Under the pieces are notes generated by a model, which saw nothing but the letters and a program-made list of their open reading frames with translations, did not search any database and was not told where the DNA came from. From NCBI GenBank assembly GCA_045600965.1, contig JAZRYW010000035.1, positions 1-37,038 on the forward strand: a DNA stretch of 37,038 nt, written 5' to 3'. This document shows positions 14,646-23,603 of the stretch, piece after piece. The stretch is from RGIG6374 sp045600965 (GTDB taxonomy: Bacteria; Bacteroidota; Bacteroidia; Bacteroidales; UBA932). Every line of letters begins with the position of its first letter. The stretch's first letter is position 1. A program made the translations under genes and the position numbers.

Positions 14646-15956
14646 ATGGCAAAAGAATTTTTCCCTGAAATCGGCAAGATCAAGTTCGAAGGTCCTGCTT
14701 CCAAAAACCCTATGGCTTACCATTACTATGACGCCGACAAGGTCGTAATGGGCAAGAAGATGAAAGATTGGTTCAAGTTCGCAATGGCCTGGTGGCACAC
14801 CCTCTGCGCAGAAGGCGCTGACCAGTTCGGTGGCGGAACAAAGACCTTCCCCTGGAATGCAGACAGCGATCCCGTTGCAGCGGCAAAGGCAAAGATGGAC
14901 GCCGGCTTCGAATTCATGCAGAAGATGGGCATCGAATACTACTGCTTCCACGACGTTGACCTCATCGCAGAGGCTGACACCGTAGAGGAATACGAGAAGA
15001 ACTACAGGACTATGATCGAATACGCTGCACAGAAGCAGAAAGAAACCGGCATCAAGCTCCTTTGGAGCACGGCCAACGTATTCGGCAACAAGCGTTATAT
15101 GAACGGCGCTTCCACCAACCCCGACTTCGACGTCGTATCACGCGCAATCGTCCAGATAAAGAACTCCATCGACGCAGCCATCGCCCTCGGCGCAACCTGC
15201 TATGTGTTCTGGGGTGGCCGCGAAGGTTATATGAGCCTTCTGAACACCGATATGAAGCGTGAGAAGGAACATATGGCAACTATGCTCCGAATGGCCCGCG
15301 ACTATGCCCGCGCACACGGCTTCAAGGGCACTTTCCTCATCGAACCCAAGCCTATGGAACCCACCAAGCACCAGTATGACGTCGACACCGAAACCGTCAT
15401 CGGCTTCCTGAAGGCTCACGGTCTTGACAAGGATTTCAAGGTCAACATCGAAGTCAACCACGCAACCCTCGCAGGTCACACCTTCGAACACGAACTGGCT
15501 TGCGCAGTTGACGCAGGTATGCTCGGTTCAATCGACGCCAACCGCGGTGACTACCAGAACGGCTGGGATACCGACCAGTTCCCCATCGACCACCTCGAAC
15601 TCACCCAGGCTATGCTCCAGATCATCCGCAACGGCGGTTTCACTGACGGTGGCACCAACTTCGACGCAAAGACCCGCCGCAACTCAACCGACCTTGAGGA
15701 CATCTTCATCGCACACATCGCTGCAATGGACGCTATGGCAAAGGCTCTCGAAAGCGCTGCAGCCATCCTCACCGAATCCCCCATCCCCGCAATGGTCAAG
15801 GAACGCTACGCTTCATTCGACAGCGGTATGGGCAAGAAGTTCGAAAACGGCGAACTCACCCTCGAAGAGGTTTACGAATACGGCAAGAAAGTCGGCGAGC
15901 CCAAGCAGACCAGCGGCAAGCAGGAACTTTACGAGGCCATCGTAAATATGTACTAG
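14646..15956 (+). CDS. xylA: Xylose isomerase
   Basis: A 436-residue TIM-barrel enzyme converting D-xylose to D-xylulose with two divalent metals. Landmarks are WWHTLCAEGADQFGGGT, catalytic His in YYCFHDVDL, VFWGGREGYMSLLNTD, metal-site Glu/His in FLIEPKPMEPTKHQYD, EVNHATLAGHTFEHEL, and Asp residues in SIDANRGDYQNGWDTDQFP. It is the long (class II) form, as in other Bacteroidetes and the fungus Piromyces. Synonymous codon choice looks more biased than in its neighbours (frequent GCA, GGC, ATC, GAA), suggesting high expression. The stop is three bases before xylB. Confidence 0.98.
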   Translation: MAKEFFPEIGKIKFEGPASKNPMAYHYYDADKVVMGKKMKDWFKFAMAWWHTLCAEGADQFGGGTKTFPWNADSDPVAAAKAKMDAGFEFMQKMGIEYYCFHDVDLIAEADTVEEYEKNYRTMIEYAAQKQKETGIKLLWSTANVFGNKRYMNGASTNPDFDVVSRAIVQIKNSIDAAIALGATCYVFWGGREGYMSLLNTDMKREKEHMATMLRMARDYARAHGFKGTFLIEPKPMEPTKHQYDVDTETVIGFLKAHGLDKDFKVNIEVNHATLAGHTFEHELACAVDAGMLGSIDANRGDYQNGWDTDQFPIDHLELTQAMLQIIRNGGFTDGGTNFDAKTRRNSTDLEDIFIAHIAAMDAMAKALESAAAILTESPIPAMVKERYASFDSGMGKKFENGELTLEEVYEYGKKVGEPKQTSGKQELYEAIVNMY

Positions 15957-15959
15957 GAA

Positions 15960-17459
15960 ATGTATCTTCTCGGCTACGACGTAGGAAGCTCGTCAGTAAA
16001 AGCTTCCATCATCGAAGTCTCCACAGGCAGATGCGTGGCTTCCGATTTCTACCCGAAGTCGGAGGCCCCCATCAAGGCCGTGAAACCCGGCTGGGCTGAA
16101 CAGAACCCCGCAGACTGGTGGCACTACCTCACGGAAGCCACCAAGTCCGTGCTCGGCTGCGCCAAGGCACAGGAGAAGAACTTCTGCATCAAGGACGTCA
16201 GGGGCATAGGCATCTCCTGGCAAATGCACGGTCTTGTCTGCATCGACAGGGACAAGAACGTTCTGCGTGACGCCATCATCTGGTGCGACAGCCGTGCCGT
16301 GCCTTATGGTGAACGCGCCCTGAGGGAGCTCGGCAGCGCATACTGCCTGGGCCACCTTCTCAACTCGCCCGGCAACTTCACCGCTTCCAAACTTGCCTGG
16401 GTCAAGGAGAACGAGCCTGAAATATACAACCGCATCTGGAAGATAATGCTCCCCGGCGACTACATCGCAATGAAACTCTGCGGTGAAGTGACCACCACCA
16501 TCGAAGGCCTTTCAGAAGGTATGATGTGGGATTTCGAGGAGAAGAGCGTTGCCCGGACTCTGCTCAACCATTTCGGATTCGAGCACAGTTTCATACCCGA
16601 ACTCGTGCCCAACTTCGGTATGCAGGGTGCCCTGAGCGCCGAGGCTGCCGCAGAACTCGGCCTTGCCGAAGGAACGCCCATCACCTATCGTGGCGGTGAC
16701 CAGCCCAACAACGCCCTTTCTCTCGGTGTTCTCAACCCCGGTGAAATTGCATCAACGGCAGGCACTTCAGGCGTTGTATACGGTGTGGGCGGCAGCATCA
16801 ACTACGACCCCCAGAGCCGTGTCAACACTTTCGCTCACGTAAACTACACTCCGGAACTCACCCGTCTCGGCGTGCTGCTCTGCATCAACGGAACCGGCAT
16901 CCTGAACTCGTGGCTCAAGCACAACGTTGTTCCCGAAGGCATATCCTATGCTGAGATGAACGACATAGCCGCCACGGTTCCCATAGGAAGCGGCGGCATC
17001 TCGATGCTCCCGTTCGGTAACGGTGCGGAACGTATGCTCGGCAACAAGGAAGTGGGCAGCTGCATCTGCGGCCTGAACTTCAACTCCGCCACCCGCGCGA
17101 ACCTGCTTCGCGCCGCACAGGAAGGCATCGTATTCTCCTTCAAGTTCGGTATCGACATTATGGAAAGCATAGGTGTGGAGGTCAGGAAGATTCACGCCGG
17201 ACACGCAAATATGTTCCTCAGCCCCATTTTCCGTGACACCCTCGCAGGCGTCACCGGCGCTGACATCGTGCTTCTCGACTCCGACGGAGCGGCAGGCGCC
17301 GCACGCGGAGCAGGCATCGGCGCTCGGATATACAAGGATCCCGCCGAAGCGTTCTCAACGCTCAAGCAGATCGCCGTCATCCACCCCGACGCCAAGAACG
17401 CCGACGCATATCAGGAGGCATACGCCCGCTGGCTCAAATGCCTCAAGGCGAATATCTGA
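15960..17459 (+). CDS. xylB: Xylulokinase
   Basis: A 499-residue FGGY-family kinase that phosphorylates D-xylulose to xylulose-5-phosphate for the pentose phosphate pathway. The N-terminal phosphate-binding loop is GYDVGSSSVKASI, the substrate region ISWQMHGLVCIDRD contains the conserved Gln-Met-His, and the second-domain motifs are YRGGDQPNNALSLG, TAGTSGVVYG and SDGAAGAARGAG. The usual GGG(S/A)K adenine-site motif is replaced by HAGHANMFLSPIF, which is normal for the Bacteroidetes branch. It is the last gene of the xylan operon, followed 30 bases later by a strong terminator. Confidence 0.97.
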   Translation: MYLLGYDVGSSSVKASIIEVSTGRCVASDFYPKSEAPIKAVKPGWAEQNPADWWHYLTEATKSVLGCAKAQEKNFCIKDVRGIGISWQMHGLVCIDRDKNVLRDAIIWCDSRAVPYGERALRELGSAYCLGHLLNSPGNFTASKLAWVKENEPEIYNRIWKIMLPGDYIAMKLCGEVTTTIEGLSEGMMWDFEEKSVARTLLNHFGFEHSFIPELVPNFGMQGALSAEAAAELGLAEGTPITYRGGDQPNNALSLGVLNPGEIASTAGTSGVVYGVGGSINYDPQSRVNTFAHVNYTPELTRLGVLLCINGTGILNSWLKHNVVPEGISYAEMNDIAATVPIGSGGISMLPFGNGAERMLGNKEVGSCICGLNFNSATRANLLRAAQEGIVFSFKFGIDIMESIGVEVRKIHAGHANMFLSPIFRDTLAGVTGADIVLLDSDGAAGAARGAGIGARIYKDPAEAFSTLKQIAVIHPDAKNADAYQEAYARWLKCLKANI

Positions 17460-17489
17460 CGATATTCAAAAAAATAGTATCTGAAAAAG

Positions 17490-17520
17490 ACCTGTAGTGG
17501 GAAACCGCTACAGGTTTTCT
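17490..17520. terminator. Strong bidirectional terminator after xylB / YitT gene
   Basis: An 11-bp stem (17490-17500 with 17505-17515, one G-T wobble) closed by a GAAA loop, followed by TTTTCT on the plus strand and by TCTTTTTC on the minus strand. It ends the xylan operon, and it overlaps the YitT-type gene's last codon and stop on the opposite strand. Confidence 0.9.
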
Positions 17521-18428
17521 ATTGACTTCTTGGCACGGTAGGTGTCGAACCCCTGTCCGTAGACGCCGTTAACGCTGCCTGTGGTGACGAAGGCGTTGGG
17601 ATCCTCCTCACGTATGAGCTTCATTATGAAAGGTGTCTCCTTCTTGCGCGTCAGCACAAGAAGCACCTTGCAGGGCTGTCTGGTGAACCCGCCCTCGCCG
17701 TCGAGTATGGTCACCCCGCGATGCGCCTCATTGGCTATGCGCTGAGTGATCTTCTCATAGTTGCGCGACATTATGAACATCTGTACGGACTGCTTCGCGC
17801 CGGCCAGCAGGGCATCCATCACGAAACTCAGCACGGCCGCCATAATGTAGCCGTAAATCACATAGGAAAGCTTGATACTGAGGGGATTGCCGTTGGGGAT
17901 GACCAGGGTGGAGGCAATGATGATGATATCGCAGAACACTATCGAGCGGCCGGGGGATATGTTGCGGTACTTGCTGAGTATCAGCGCAATGATATCGGTT
18001 CCACCCGTGCTTCCGCCCTGAGTGAAGGCCATTGTTATACCAAGGCCCGCCATCGCTCCGCCTATGATGGTGCAGAGCATAAGGCCGTTCTGTGAGAACT
18101 GCTCCACAAATTCAGGAGAAAGAAACCTGGGCTCGACGGAGAGAAGTATGGAGTTGACTATGATGGCGTATACGGTCTTTATCCCGAAGCTCTTGCCGAG
18201 GAGTTTGATTCCGAGCACCAGCAGCAGTACGTTGATGATGAAGTAGGAGTAACTGATGTTGAATCCCGTGGCGTACTGGATGATGGCGGCGATACCCGTG
18301 ACCCCGCCTCCGACCATCTGGTTGGGAATCAGGAAAAGGTTCCAGGAGATGGTGTAGACGAACAGGCCGAGGGCTATTATGAAATACTCCTTGGTAACGA
18401 TGATGGCTTTCTTGAGAGTGGGATTCAT
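17508..18428 (-). CDS. YitT family membrane protein (DUF2179)
   Basis: A 306-residue inner-membrane protein. Residues about 15-215 hold five to six hydrophobic segments with YitT-family landmarks (NLFLIPNQMVGGGVTGIAAI, AFTQGGSTGGTDIIALI). The C-terminal cytoplasmic domain (about 220-300: RGVTILDGEGGFTRQPCKVLLVLTRKKE) is the DUF2179 fold. The biochemical role is not established; the family is often described as transporter-like or tied to envelope stress. It starts 6 bases after the leuS stop and is likely co-transcribed with it. Its 3' end lies inside the bidirectional terminator hairpin. Confidence 0.88.
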   Translation of the reverse strand: MNPTLKKAIIVTKEYFIIALGLFVYTISWNLFLIPNQMVGGGVTGIAAIIQYATGFNISYSYFIINVLLLVLGIKLLGKSFGIKTVYAIIVNSILLSVEPRFLSPEFVEQFSQNGLMLCTIIGGAMAGLGITMAFTQGGSTGGTDIIALILSKYRNISPGRSIVFCDIIIIASTLVIPNGNPLSIKLSYVIYGYIMAAVLSFVMDALLAGAKQSVQMFIMSRNYEKITQRIANEAHRGVTILDGEGGFTRQPCKVLLVLTRKKETPFIMKLIREEDPNAFVTTGSVNGVYGQGFDTYRAKKSIENL

Positions 18429-18433
18429 AGGTG

Positions 18434-21145
18434 TCAGCAGACTATGTTGATGATTTTGGAGGGCACGACAATCACTTTCCTGATGGTGCCTCCGTTGAGA
18501 TATTTCGTTGTGTTGGCGTCAGCGCGCACCGCGGCTTCCACGTCTTCCCTGCCCATAGCCTTGGGCAGAGAGAGCTTGAAACGGAGCCTGCCGTTGAACG
18601 AGACGGGATATTCGAAAGTGTCCTCCTGAACCTTGGACGCGTCGAAGACGGGGAAGGAGGCATAGGTGATGCTGTCGCTGTGGCCCATCTGATGCCAGAG
18701 TTCCTCGGCGATGTGGGGGGCGAAAGGCGAGACGAGCACTGCGAGCGGCTCGAGAACCTCGCGGCAGTTGCACTTGAGGTCAGACAGGGCGCTGACGGCA
18801 ATCATAAATGCGCTGACGGTGGTGTTGAAGGAGAAGTTCTCTATGTCGGTCTGCTCCTTGTCGATCAGAGTGTGGAGCGCCTTGAGCTCGGCAGGAGTGG
18901 CCTTACGGTCGGAGACGTTGATCTCCCCGTCCTGTACGTAGAGCCTCCACAGCTTGCGCAGGAAGCGGTGAACTCCGTCTATGCCCTTCGTGTCCCAAGG
19001 CTTGGACTGTTCCAGGGGGCCGAGGAACATTTCATAGAGACGGAGCGTGTCGGCGCCGTAGTCATCGCAGACATTGTCGGGATTGACCACGTTGAACATC
19101 GACTTGCTCATCTTCTCCACTGCATATCCGCAGACATATTCTCCGTCCTCGAGTATGAATTCGGCGTCGTTGTAATCCGGCATCCACGCCTTGAAGGCTT
19201 CGATGTCGAGGCGGTCGTTGTGGACTATGTTGACGTCGACGTGTATTTCGGTGGTTTTGTACCTGTCCTTCAAGCCGCAGGAGACGAAAGTGTTCGTGCC
19301 CTGTATGCGGTATACGAAATTGGACCTGCCCTGTATCATCCCCTGGTTGATGAGTTTCCGGAAAGGTTCCTGCTCGCACACGTAACCGAGGTCGTAGAGG
19401 AACTTGTTCCAGAAGCGGGAGTAGATAAGATGGCCGGTGGCGTGCTCCGTTCCGCCTATGTAGAGATCGACGTTGCGCCAGTATTCATTCGCGGCGCGGC
19501 TTACCAGACAGTCATCATTGGCGGGGTCCATATATCTCAGATAATAGGCGCTGCTGCCTGCAAATCCGGGCATAGTGCTCTTCTCGAGCGGATAGCCGTT
19601 GTAAGTCCAGTTTTCGGCGCGTGCCAGAGGGGGTTCGCCCGTCTCGGTGGGACGGTATTGGTCTATGCTGGGGAGGCGCAGGGGGAGTTCGCCTTCAGGC
19701 ACGGCAGTGGGAATCCCGTCCTTGTAGTATATCGGGAAGGGTTCGCCCCAGTAGCGCTGGCGTGAGAAGATGGCGTCACGCAGGCGGTAGTTGACCTTGC
19801 GGCGGCCTATTCCCCTGCTTTCGACATATTCTATGGCGGCCGGTATGGCCTCCTTGACCGAAAGTCCGTTGAGGAAGCCGGAGTTGCACATCACGCCTTC
19901 CTTTGCATCGAAGCTTCCTTCGCTTACGTCACAGCCCTCGATGAGGGGTATGATGGGAAGGTCGAAGGCCTTTGCGAATGCATAGTCACGGCTGTCGTGT
20001 GCCGGAACGGCCATTATGGCGCCGGTACCGTAGCCCGACAGCACGTATTCTGAAATCCATACGGGGACCTCGGCTCCCGTCACGGGGTTGACGGCGTATG
20101 AGCCGGAGAACACGCCGGTGACCTTGCGGGTCTCGGCTATGCGCTCACGTTCGGTCTTTTTCCGGGCCTGTATGAGATACTCCTCCACTGCGGCCTTCTG
20201 AGACGGCGAAGTGAGTTTCTCCACCCATTCGCTCTCGGGGGCGAGAACCATAAAGGTCACACCGAAGACGGTGTCCGCACGGGTTGTGAATATGGTCATC
20301 TGATATTCCTGCGTACCGTTATGGACCTTGAATATCATCTCGGCGCCCTGGGAGCGGCCTATCCAGTTGCGCTGCATCTCCTTAAGGGAATCGGTCCAGT
20401 CGAGATCGTCAAGCCCCTTGAGAAGCCTTTCGGCATAGGCTGAAACACGGAGCTGCCACTGCTTCATCTTCTTCTGCTCCACGGGGAAGCCTCCGCGTAC
20501 GGAAAGGCCTTCCTTCACCTCGTCGTTGGCCAGCACCGTACCCAGAGCGGGGCACCAGTTGACCGATGTCTCGCCGAGATATGCAATGCGGTACTGCATC
20601 AGGAGGTCGGACTGTTCCACGGGTGACAGGGTGTCCCAACGGCCTTCGGCCTTGAAGCGGTCTATGAGGGTGTCTATGGGTTCCGCCTTGTCGGTGGCGG
20701 GATTGTACCAGTGGTTGAACATCTGCAGGAAGGCCCACTGGGTCCATTTGTAGAATGCGGGATCGCAGGTCCTCACCTCGCGCGACCAGTCGTAGCTGAA
20801 ACCTATGCGGTCCATCTGCTGACGGTAGCGGCTTATGTTCTTCTCAGTGGTGATTTCGGGAGCCTGTCCGGTCTGGATGGCATACTGCTCTGCGGGAAGC
20901 CCGAAAGCGTCGTAGCCCATAGGATGGAGGACGTTGAAACCCTTCAGACGCTTGTAGCGGCTGTAGATGTCGCTGGCAATGTAGCCGAGGGGATGCCCCA
21001 CGTGAAGTCCCGCGCCCGATGGATAAGGGAACATATCAAGCACATAGTACTTGGGGCGGTCAGAAAAGTTGGATACTCTGTATGTCCGGTTTTCAGCCCA
21101 CCAGGTCTGCCATTTCCTTTCGATTTCCTTGAAGTTGTATTCCAT
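18434..21145 (-). CDS. leuS: Leucyl-tRNA synthetase
   Basis: A 903-residue class I aminoacyl-tRNA synthetase charging tRNA-Leu. HIGH motif: MFPYPSGAGLHVGHPLGYIASD. Editing (CP1) domain with MTIFTTRADTVFGVTFMVLAPE and YGTGAIMAVPAHDSRDYAFA, which includes the threonine-rich and Asp editing motifs. KMSKS loop: EKMSKSMFNVVNPD. Anticodon-binding and C-terminal domains complete the protein. The start at 21145 (MEYNFKEIERKWQTWW) matches the family; 21151 (MPMEYN) is the alternative. A -7 box lies at 21171-21178. Confidence 0.98.
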   Translation of the reverse strand: MEYNFKEIERKWQTWWAENRTYRVSNFSDRPKYYVLDMFPYPSGAGLHVGHPLGYIASDIYSRYKRLKGFNVLHPMGYDAFGLPAEQYAIQTGQAPEITTEKNISRYRQQMDRIGFSYDWSREVRTCDPAFYKWTQWAFLQMFNHWYNPATDKAEPIDTLIDRFKAEGRWDTLSPVEQSDLLMQYRIAYLGETSVNWCPALGTVLANDEVKEGLSVRGGFPVEQKKMKQWQLRVSAYAERLLKGLDDLDWTDSLKEMQRNWIGRSQGAEMIFKVHNGTQEYQMTIFTTRADTVFGVTFMVLAPESEWVEKLTSPSQKAAVEEYLIQARKKTERERIAETRKVTGVFSGSYAVNPVTGAEVPVWISEYVLSGYGTGAIMAVPAHDSRDYAFAKAFDLPIIPLIEGCDVSEGSFDAKEGVMCNSGFLNGLSVKEAIPAAIEYVESRGIGRRKVNYRLRDAIFSRQRYWGEPFPIYYKDGIPTAVPEGELPLRLPSIDQYRPTETGEPPLARAENWTYNGYPLEKSTMPGFAGSSAYYLRYMDPANDDCLVSRAANEYWRNVDLYIGGTEHATGHLIYSRFWNKFLYDLGYVCEQEPFRKLINQGMIQGRSNFVYRIQGTNTFVSCGLKDRYKTTEIHVDVNIVHNDRLDIEAFKAWMPDYNDAEFILEDGEYVCGYAVEKMSKSMFNVVNPDNVCDDYGADTLRLYEMFLGPLEQSKPWDTKGIDGVHRFLRKLWRLYVQDGEINVSDRKATPAELKALHTLIDKEQTDIENFSFNTTVSAFMIAVSALSDLKCNCREVLEPLAVLVSPFAPHIAEELWHQMGHSDSITYASFPVFDASKVQEDTFEYPVSFNGRLRFKLSLPKAMGREDVEAAVRADANTTKYLNGGTIRKVIVVPSKIINIVC

Positions 21146-21170
21146 CGGCATGCGGTTTTGTTGTGAACCG

Positions 21171-21178
21171 CAAATATA
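21171..21178 (-). promoter_or_regulatory. -7 box for leuS
   Basis: TATATTTG on the minus strand matches TAnnTTTG exactly and lies 25 bases before the leuS start. The gap to the upstream gene's stop (21187) is short, so this promoter would start inside the end of that unit. Confidence 0.55.
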
Positions 21179-21186
21179 GGAAATAT

Positions 21187-22491
21187 CTACTTCAATCTGA
21201 ACTCGACGGGTATGGAAATTTTAGTCCTGACCTTACGTCCGTCAACCTCTCCGGGAGTCCATTTGGGTGAAGCCCTGACTATCCTTACGGCCTCCTCCTC
21301 GAGAAGCACGTGAGGGCTTGAGACAACCTCAACCTCGGTTACGTTTCCGTCGGCCTCAACTATGAACGAGACGACGACCTTGCCCTGTATGCCCTCTTCA
21401 ACCGCTTTCTTTGGATAGCGCTGGTAGCGGTAGACCCATTCGGTGAGGAACTTCGACACCTCGCCGTTGAAGAATTTGGGCGCGCGGGTGCATTGGGCAA
21501 CATTATAGACGGTGTTCCTGCCACCTGACGACGACGCTGCGGCGGCAGGCTCGGGCGCGATGCCGGGCACCTTCCCCACTTCGCAGAGATGCTCCAGAAG
21601 GTAATATGCATAAGCGCTGGCGCTGCTCATCTGACGGTAGAGTACCAGCGACGGCGTGTCGCGGACGGTATGGTATTCACGGGTCATACCTGTGGTGAGC
21701 AGCAGGAAAGGTATTCCACGCTCGTGGAAGGGCAGGTAGTCGGAAGCTGTCATCTCCCCGCTGCCGGTCACAGGCTGCGGAAGTATGGGCTCCAGGGAGG
21801 AAACGGCGCCTGTTATGGATTGCAGGTCGGCGTGCGAGAGCGAGGTGTGGATTGTCAGGGGGTTCGCCTCCCCTCCGCGGCCCACCATATCAAGGTCTAT
21901 CATCATACGCACGTTGCCCCAGGGCGCGAAAGTGCGGTTGATGAAATACCAGGCGCCCGCCATCCCCTCCTCGGAGGCTCCGAAGCCGATGAAGACCACG
22001 GTCCTTGCAAAAAGGAAACTGTTCATAGCCACCTCCCTGGCCGTCTCTATCATAACGGCGACACCGGAGGCGTCATCGTCCGCACCGGGGAATATGATCT
22101 CTGCGCTGCGGCCGTCCACGTTGACGGACGTTGTGCCGGGAGCGTCCAGATGGCAGCCTATGACTATGTATTCGTTGCGCAGGGCGCTGTCACAGCCCTC
22201 CACCACCCCTACTATGTTGCGGGACACGACGGTATCGCTCGAAGCGATGGTGAACTCCTGCCCGTCACGGTCGGAGAGCATCTCGACACCGCAGGCTGAA
22301 AGCTGGTCGTAGAGATACCTTGCCGCCTCCAGTTCCCCCGGGCTGCCTGCCTTCCGCCCCTTGAGGGAAGGGTCGCAGAGATAGTTGACGTGGGCTTTCA
22401 GGCGGTCAGGACTGAAATCCTGGGCCACCGAAAGGAACGGCAATGCCACAAGGCAGAGCGCCACGGAAAACAATCTGCGCACGCGCGACAC
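21187..22491 (-). CDS. Secreted M28 zinc peptidase fused to a TonB C-terminal domain
   Basis: A 434-residue protein. Residues 1-23 are a signal peptide (cleavage after SVAQ likely). Residues about 25-305 are an M28 aminopeptidase-like domain with all metal ligands visible: H114 (GCHLDAPG), D139 (GADDDASG), catalytic E174 and metal E175 (ASEEG), D201 (IDLDMVG) and H274 (REYHTVRDT). After an Ala/Ser-rich linker (about 306-325), residues about 345-434 form a TonB C-terminal domain (YPKKAVEEGIQGKVVVSFIVEADGNV, PKWTPGEVDGRKV, ISIPVEF). The start codon is GTG and shares a base with the gcvT stop. The fusion implies a periplasmic peptidase that could contact TonB boxes or peptidoglycan; that is inference. 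No transmembrane TonB anchor is present. Confidence 0.88.
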   Translation of the reverse strand: MSRVRRLFSVALCLVALPFLSVAQDFSPDRLKAHVNYLCDPSLKGRKAGSPGELEAARYLYDQLSACGVEMLSDRDGQEFTIASSDTVVSRNIVGVVEGCDSALRNEYIVIGCHLDAPGTTSVNVDGRSAEIIFPGADDDASGVAVMIETAREVAMNSFLFARTVVFIGFGASEEGMAGAWYFINRTFAPWGNVRMMIDLDMVGRGGEANPLTIHTSLSHADLQSITGAVSSLEPILPQPVTGSGEMTASDYLPFHERGIPFLLLTTGMTREYHTVRDTPSLVLYRQMSSASAYAYYLLEHLCEVGKVPGIAPEPAAAASSSGGRNTVYNVAQCTRAPKFFNGEVSKFLTEWVYRYQRYPKKAVEEGIQGKVVVSFIVEADGNVTEVEVVSSPHVLLEEEAVRIVRASPKWTPGEVDGRKVRTKISIPVEFRLK

Positions 22492-23603
22492 TATTTTTTA
22501 TAGAAAGGGGGCCTTACGGTCACCGCCTTGAGCAGTCGGCCGCGCACCTCGATATATATTTCGGTATCAAGCTTGTACCAGGGAGCATCGATATAGGCCA
22601 TTCCGACGGCCTTCCTGATGGAGGGGCCCATACAGCCGGAGGTCACGTGACCTATGACAGAGCCGTCGGCAAGGCAGACGTTGTAGCCCTGACGGGGTAT
22701 GCCGCGGTCGATGAGTTCGAAGCCAGCGAGCTTGCGCTTGAGTCCTTCCGCCTTCTGCGCAAGGAGGAAATCCCTGTCGATGAAGTCTCCCTTGACGTCA
22801 TTGAATTTGGTAATCCAGCCAAGTGACGCTTCCAGAGGGGAAGTGGTGTCGTCTATGTCGTGACCGTAGAGGCAGAATCCCATCTCGAGACGCAGGGTGT
22901 CACGAGCTCCGAGACCGATGGGTGCGATGCCATATTCCTTTCCGGCCTCGAAAACGGCCTCCCAGAGGGTGTCTGCGTCTGCGTTTGCAACATACACCTC
23001 ACATCCGCCGCTTCCGGTGTAGCCGGTGGTGGACAGGATGGCGTCCACCCCAGCCACCTTGAGCTGCCTGAAGGTATAGTATTCCATCCCGAGTATGTCC
23101 GTATCGCAAATCTTCTGCATCACCTCCATCGCCTTCGGGCCCTGGATTGCCAGCTGGCTGGTGCTGTCGGAGGCGTTCACAAGGTCGGTGCCCACCTTCA
23201 TCGAGAACTTTCCGGCAAATGAGCATACGTGCTCCCAGTCCTTGTCGACATTGGCCGCATTGACGGCGAGAAGGTATTTCTCAGTGCTGAAGCAGTAGAC
23301 AATGAGGTCGTCCACGATGCCGCCCTTTCCGTTGGGGAAGCAGGTGTACTGGGCCTTGCCGGGGAAGAGCGCCGACACGTCGTTGGACGTGATGTACTGC
23401 AGAAGGGGAAGCGCGCCGGGGCCGCTGACCCATATCTCACCCATATGGGATACGTCAAATACGCCCACACCTGTGCGGACTGTTTCGTGTTCACGGTTGA
23501 TACCCTGATATTCGATGGGCATATTGAACCCGGCAAACGGGGCCATCTTCGCTCCGAGAGCGATATGTTTTTGAGTGAAGGCGGTTTCTTTCATATCTGG
23601 CAT
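22491..23603 (-). CDS. gcvT: Aminomethyltransferase (glycine cleavage T protein)
   Basis: A 370-residue folate-dependent enzyme that takes the aminomethyl group from lipoylated H protein, releasing ammonia and forming 5,10-methylene-THF. Landmarks are PFAGFNMPIEYQG near the start, GVFDVSHMGEIWVSG, TTGYTGSGGCEVYV, GARDTLRLEMGFCLYGHDID and SPLEASLGW. The C-terminal domain has GHVTSGCMGPSIRKAVGMAYID. Length is normal. The other glycine-cleavage genes (gcvH, gcvP, lpd) are not in this window. Its ATG overlaps the upstream SPOR gene's stop by one base, and its stop overlaps the downstream GTG by one base, so all three genes are probably coupled. Confidence 0.96.
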   Translation of the reverse strand: MPDMKETAFTQKHIALGAKMAPFAGFNMPIEYQGINREHETVRTGVGVFDVSHMGEIWVSGPGALPLLQYITSNDVSALFPGKAQYTCFPNGKGGIVDDLIVYCFSTEKYLLAVNAANVDKDWEHVCSFAGKFSMKVGTDLVNASDSTSQLAIQGPKAMEVMQKICDTDILGMEYYTFRQLKVAGVDAILSTTGYTGSGGCEVYVANADADTLWEAVFEAGKEYGIAPIGLGARDTLRLEMGFCLYGHDIDDTTSPLEASLGWITKFNDVKGDFIDRDFLLAQKAEGLKRKLAGFELIDRGIPRQGYNVCLADGSVIGHVTSGCMGPSIRKAVGMAYIDAPWYKLDTEIYIEVRGRLLKAVTVRPPFYKK

